From Flavobacteriia bacterium (lineage in GTDB: Bacteria; Bacteroidota; Bacteroidia; Flavobacteriales; Flavobacteriaceae): DNA of 13,812 nucleotides. Each line of letters starts with the position of its first letter. Within the stretch, counting starts at the first letter, position 1. Positions 13,681 through 13,812 of this stretch are shown piece by piece. The notes under the pieces were generated by a model. The model did no database searches, was not told the DNA's origin, and saw only the letters and a list, made by a program, of their open reading frames with translations. The translations under genes and the position numbers were made by a program. The stretch is from positions 1 through 13,812 of the forward strand of contig JAHBAN010000157.1 in assembly GCA_018500075.1 (NCBI GenBank), given 5' to 3'.

Positions 13681-13812
13681 GTTTGTCCCGCTTTCGTGTC
13701 TGATCCATGTCTGAAAATTGGCCCGACCATAGGCCGAACCCGCCGCCAAAGAAAAGCACAACACAGCGTCATTTTTCGCGCGCCCCCGTCTCATGCAGCG
13801 GCGATCACGGAA

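Noticed and set aside
13681..13812. Extension of the thiolase upstream of MSDIVILDG, and promoter search in the last 132 bases
   Set aside because: The added N-terminal residues match no thiolase. No -35/-10 pair with proper spacing was found, only a loose GGCC inverted repeat.

Overview
The window looks like a chromosomal segment of an alphaproteobacterium, most likely Rhodobacterales (Roseobacter/Rhodobacteraceae). The basis is high GC, C/G-ending codons, and the mix of a recQ-yaaA pair, a soluble PAS hybrid kinase, a BktB-type thiolase, and UMF1 and YhhQ-type transporters. This is judged from sequence alone; no database was searched.

Layout: (1) The 3' part of pncB (nicotinate phosphoribosyltransferase) runs rightward to 716. 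(2) From 713 to about 2292, on the minus strand, lies a visibly AT-richer island. It holds one gene, a MORC-like GHKL ATPase followed by a HEPN-like C-terminal domain with an Rx4H motif. It is split into two ORFs by an apparent one-base loss in a T run at 1531-1535. Its architecture and composition suggest a horizontally acquired defence-type gene, inactive as written unless the indel is a sequencing error. (3) arfB (ribosome rescue hydrolase) lies on the minus strand. It is preceded by an unusual leader region (2776-3073) with an 18-codon mini-ORF behind a near-perfect Shine-Dalgarno, two helices that translation would compete with, a Rho-independent terminator hairpin, and three GTGCACG repeats exactly 11 bp apart. 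(4) A minus-strand cluster runs UMF1 MFS transporter, MepA lipoprotein endopeptidase, phytase/esterase-like periplasmic protein, and YhhQ queuosine-precursor transporter. mepA carries a C10 tract in its 3' end, and dropping one base restores a more natural tail overlapping the next gene. (5) A divergent promoter region (6948-7054) carries a CRP-like palindrome. From it the plus-strand genes yggT, recQ and yaaA run rightward, with recQ and yaaA directly abutting. (6) A soluble PAS hybrid histidine kinase with one degenerate and one intact receiver domain lies on the minus strand, convergent with yaaA, the two stop codons sharing one CTAG. (7) A BktB-type beta-ketothiolase with its own terminator hairpin lies on the minus strand at the right end.

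Most genes are ordinary core functions: NAD salvage, ribosome rescue, queuosine uptake, wall remodelling, DNA repair, peroxide stress, signalling and thiolysis. The two places that deserve attention are the GHKL-HEPN gene and the arfB leader.
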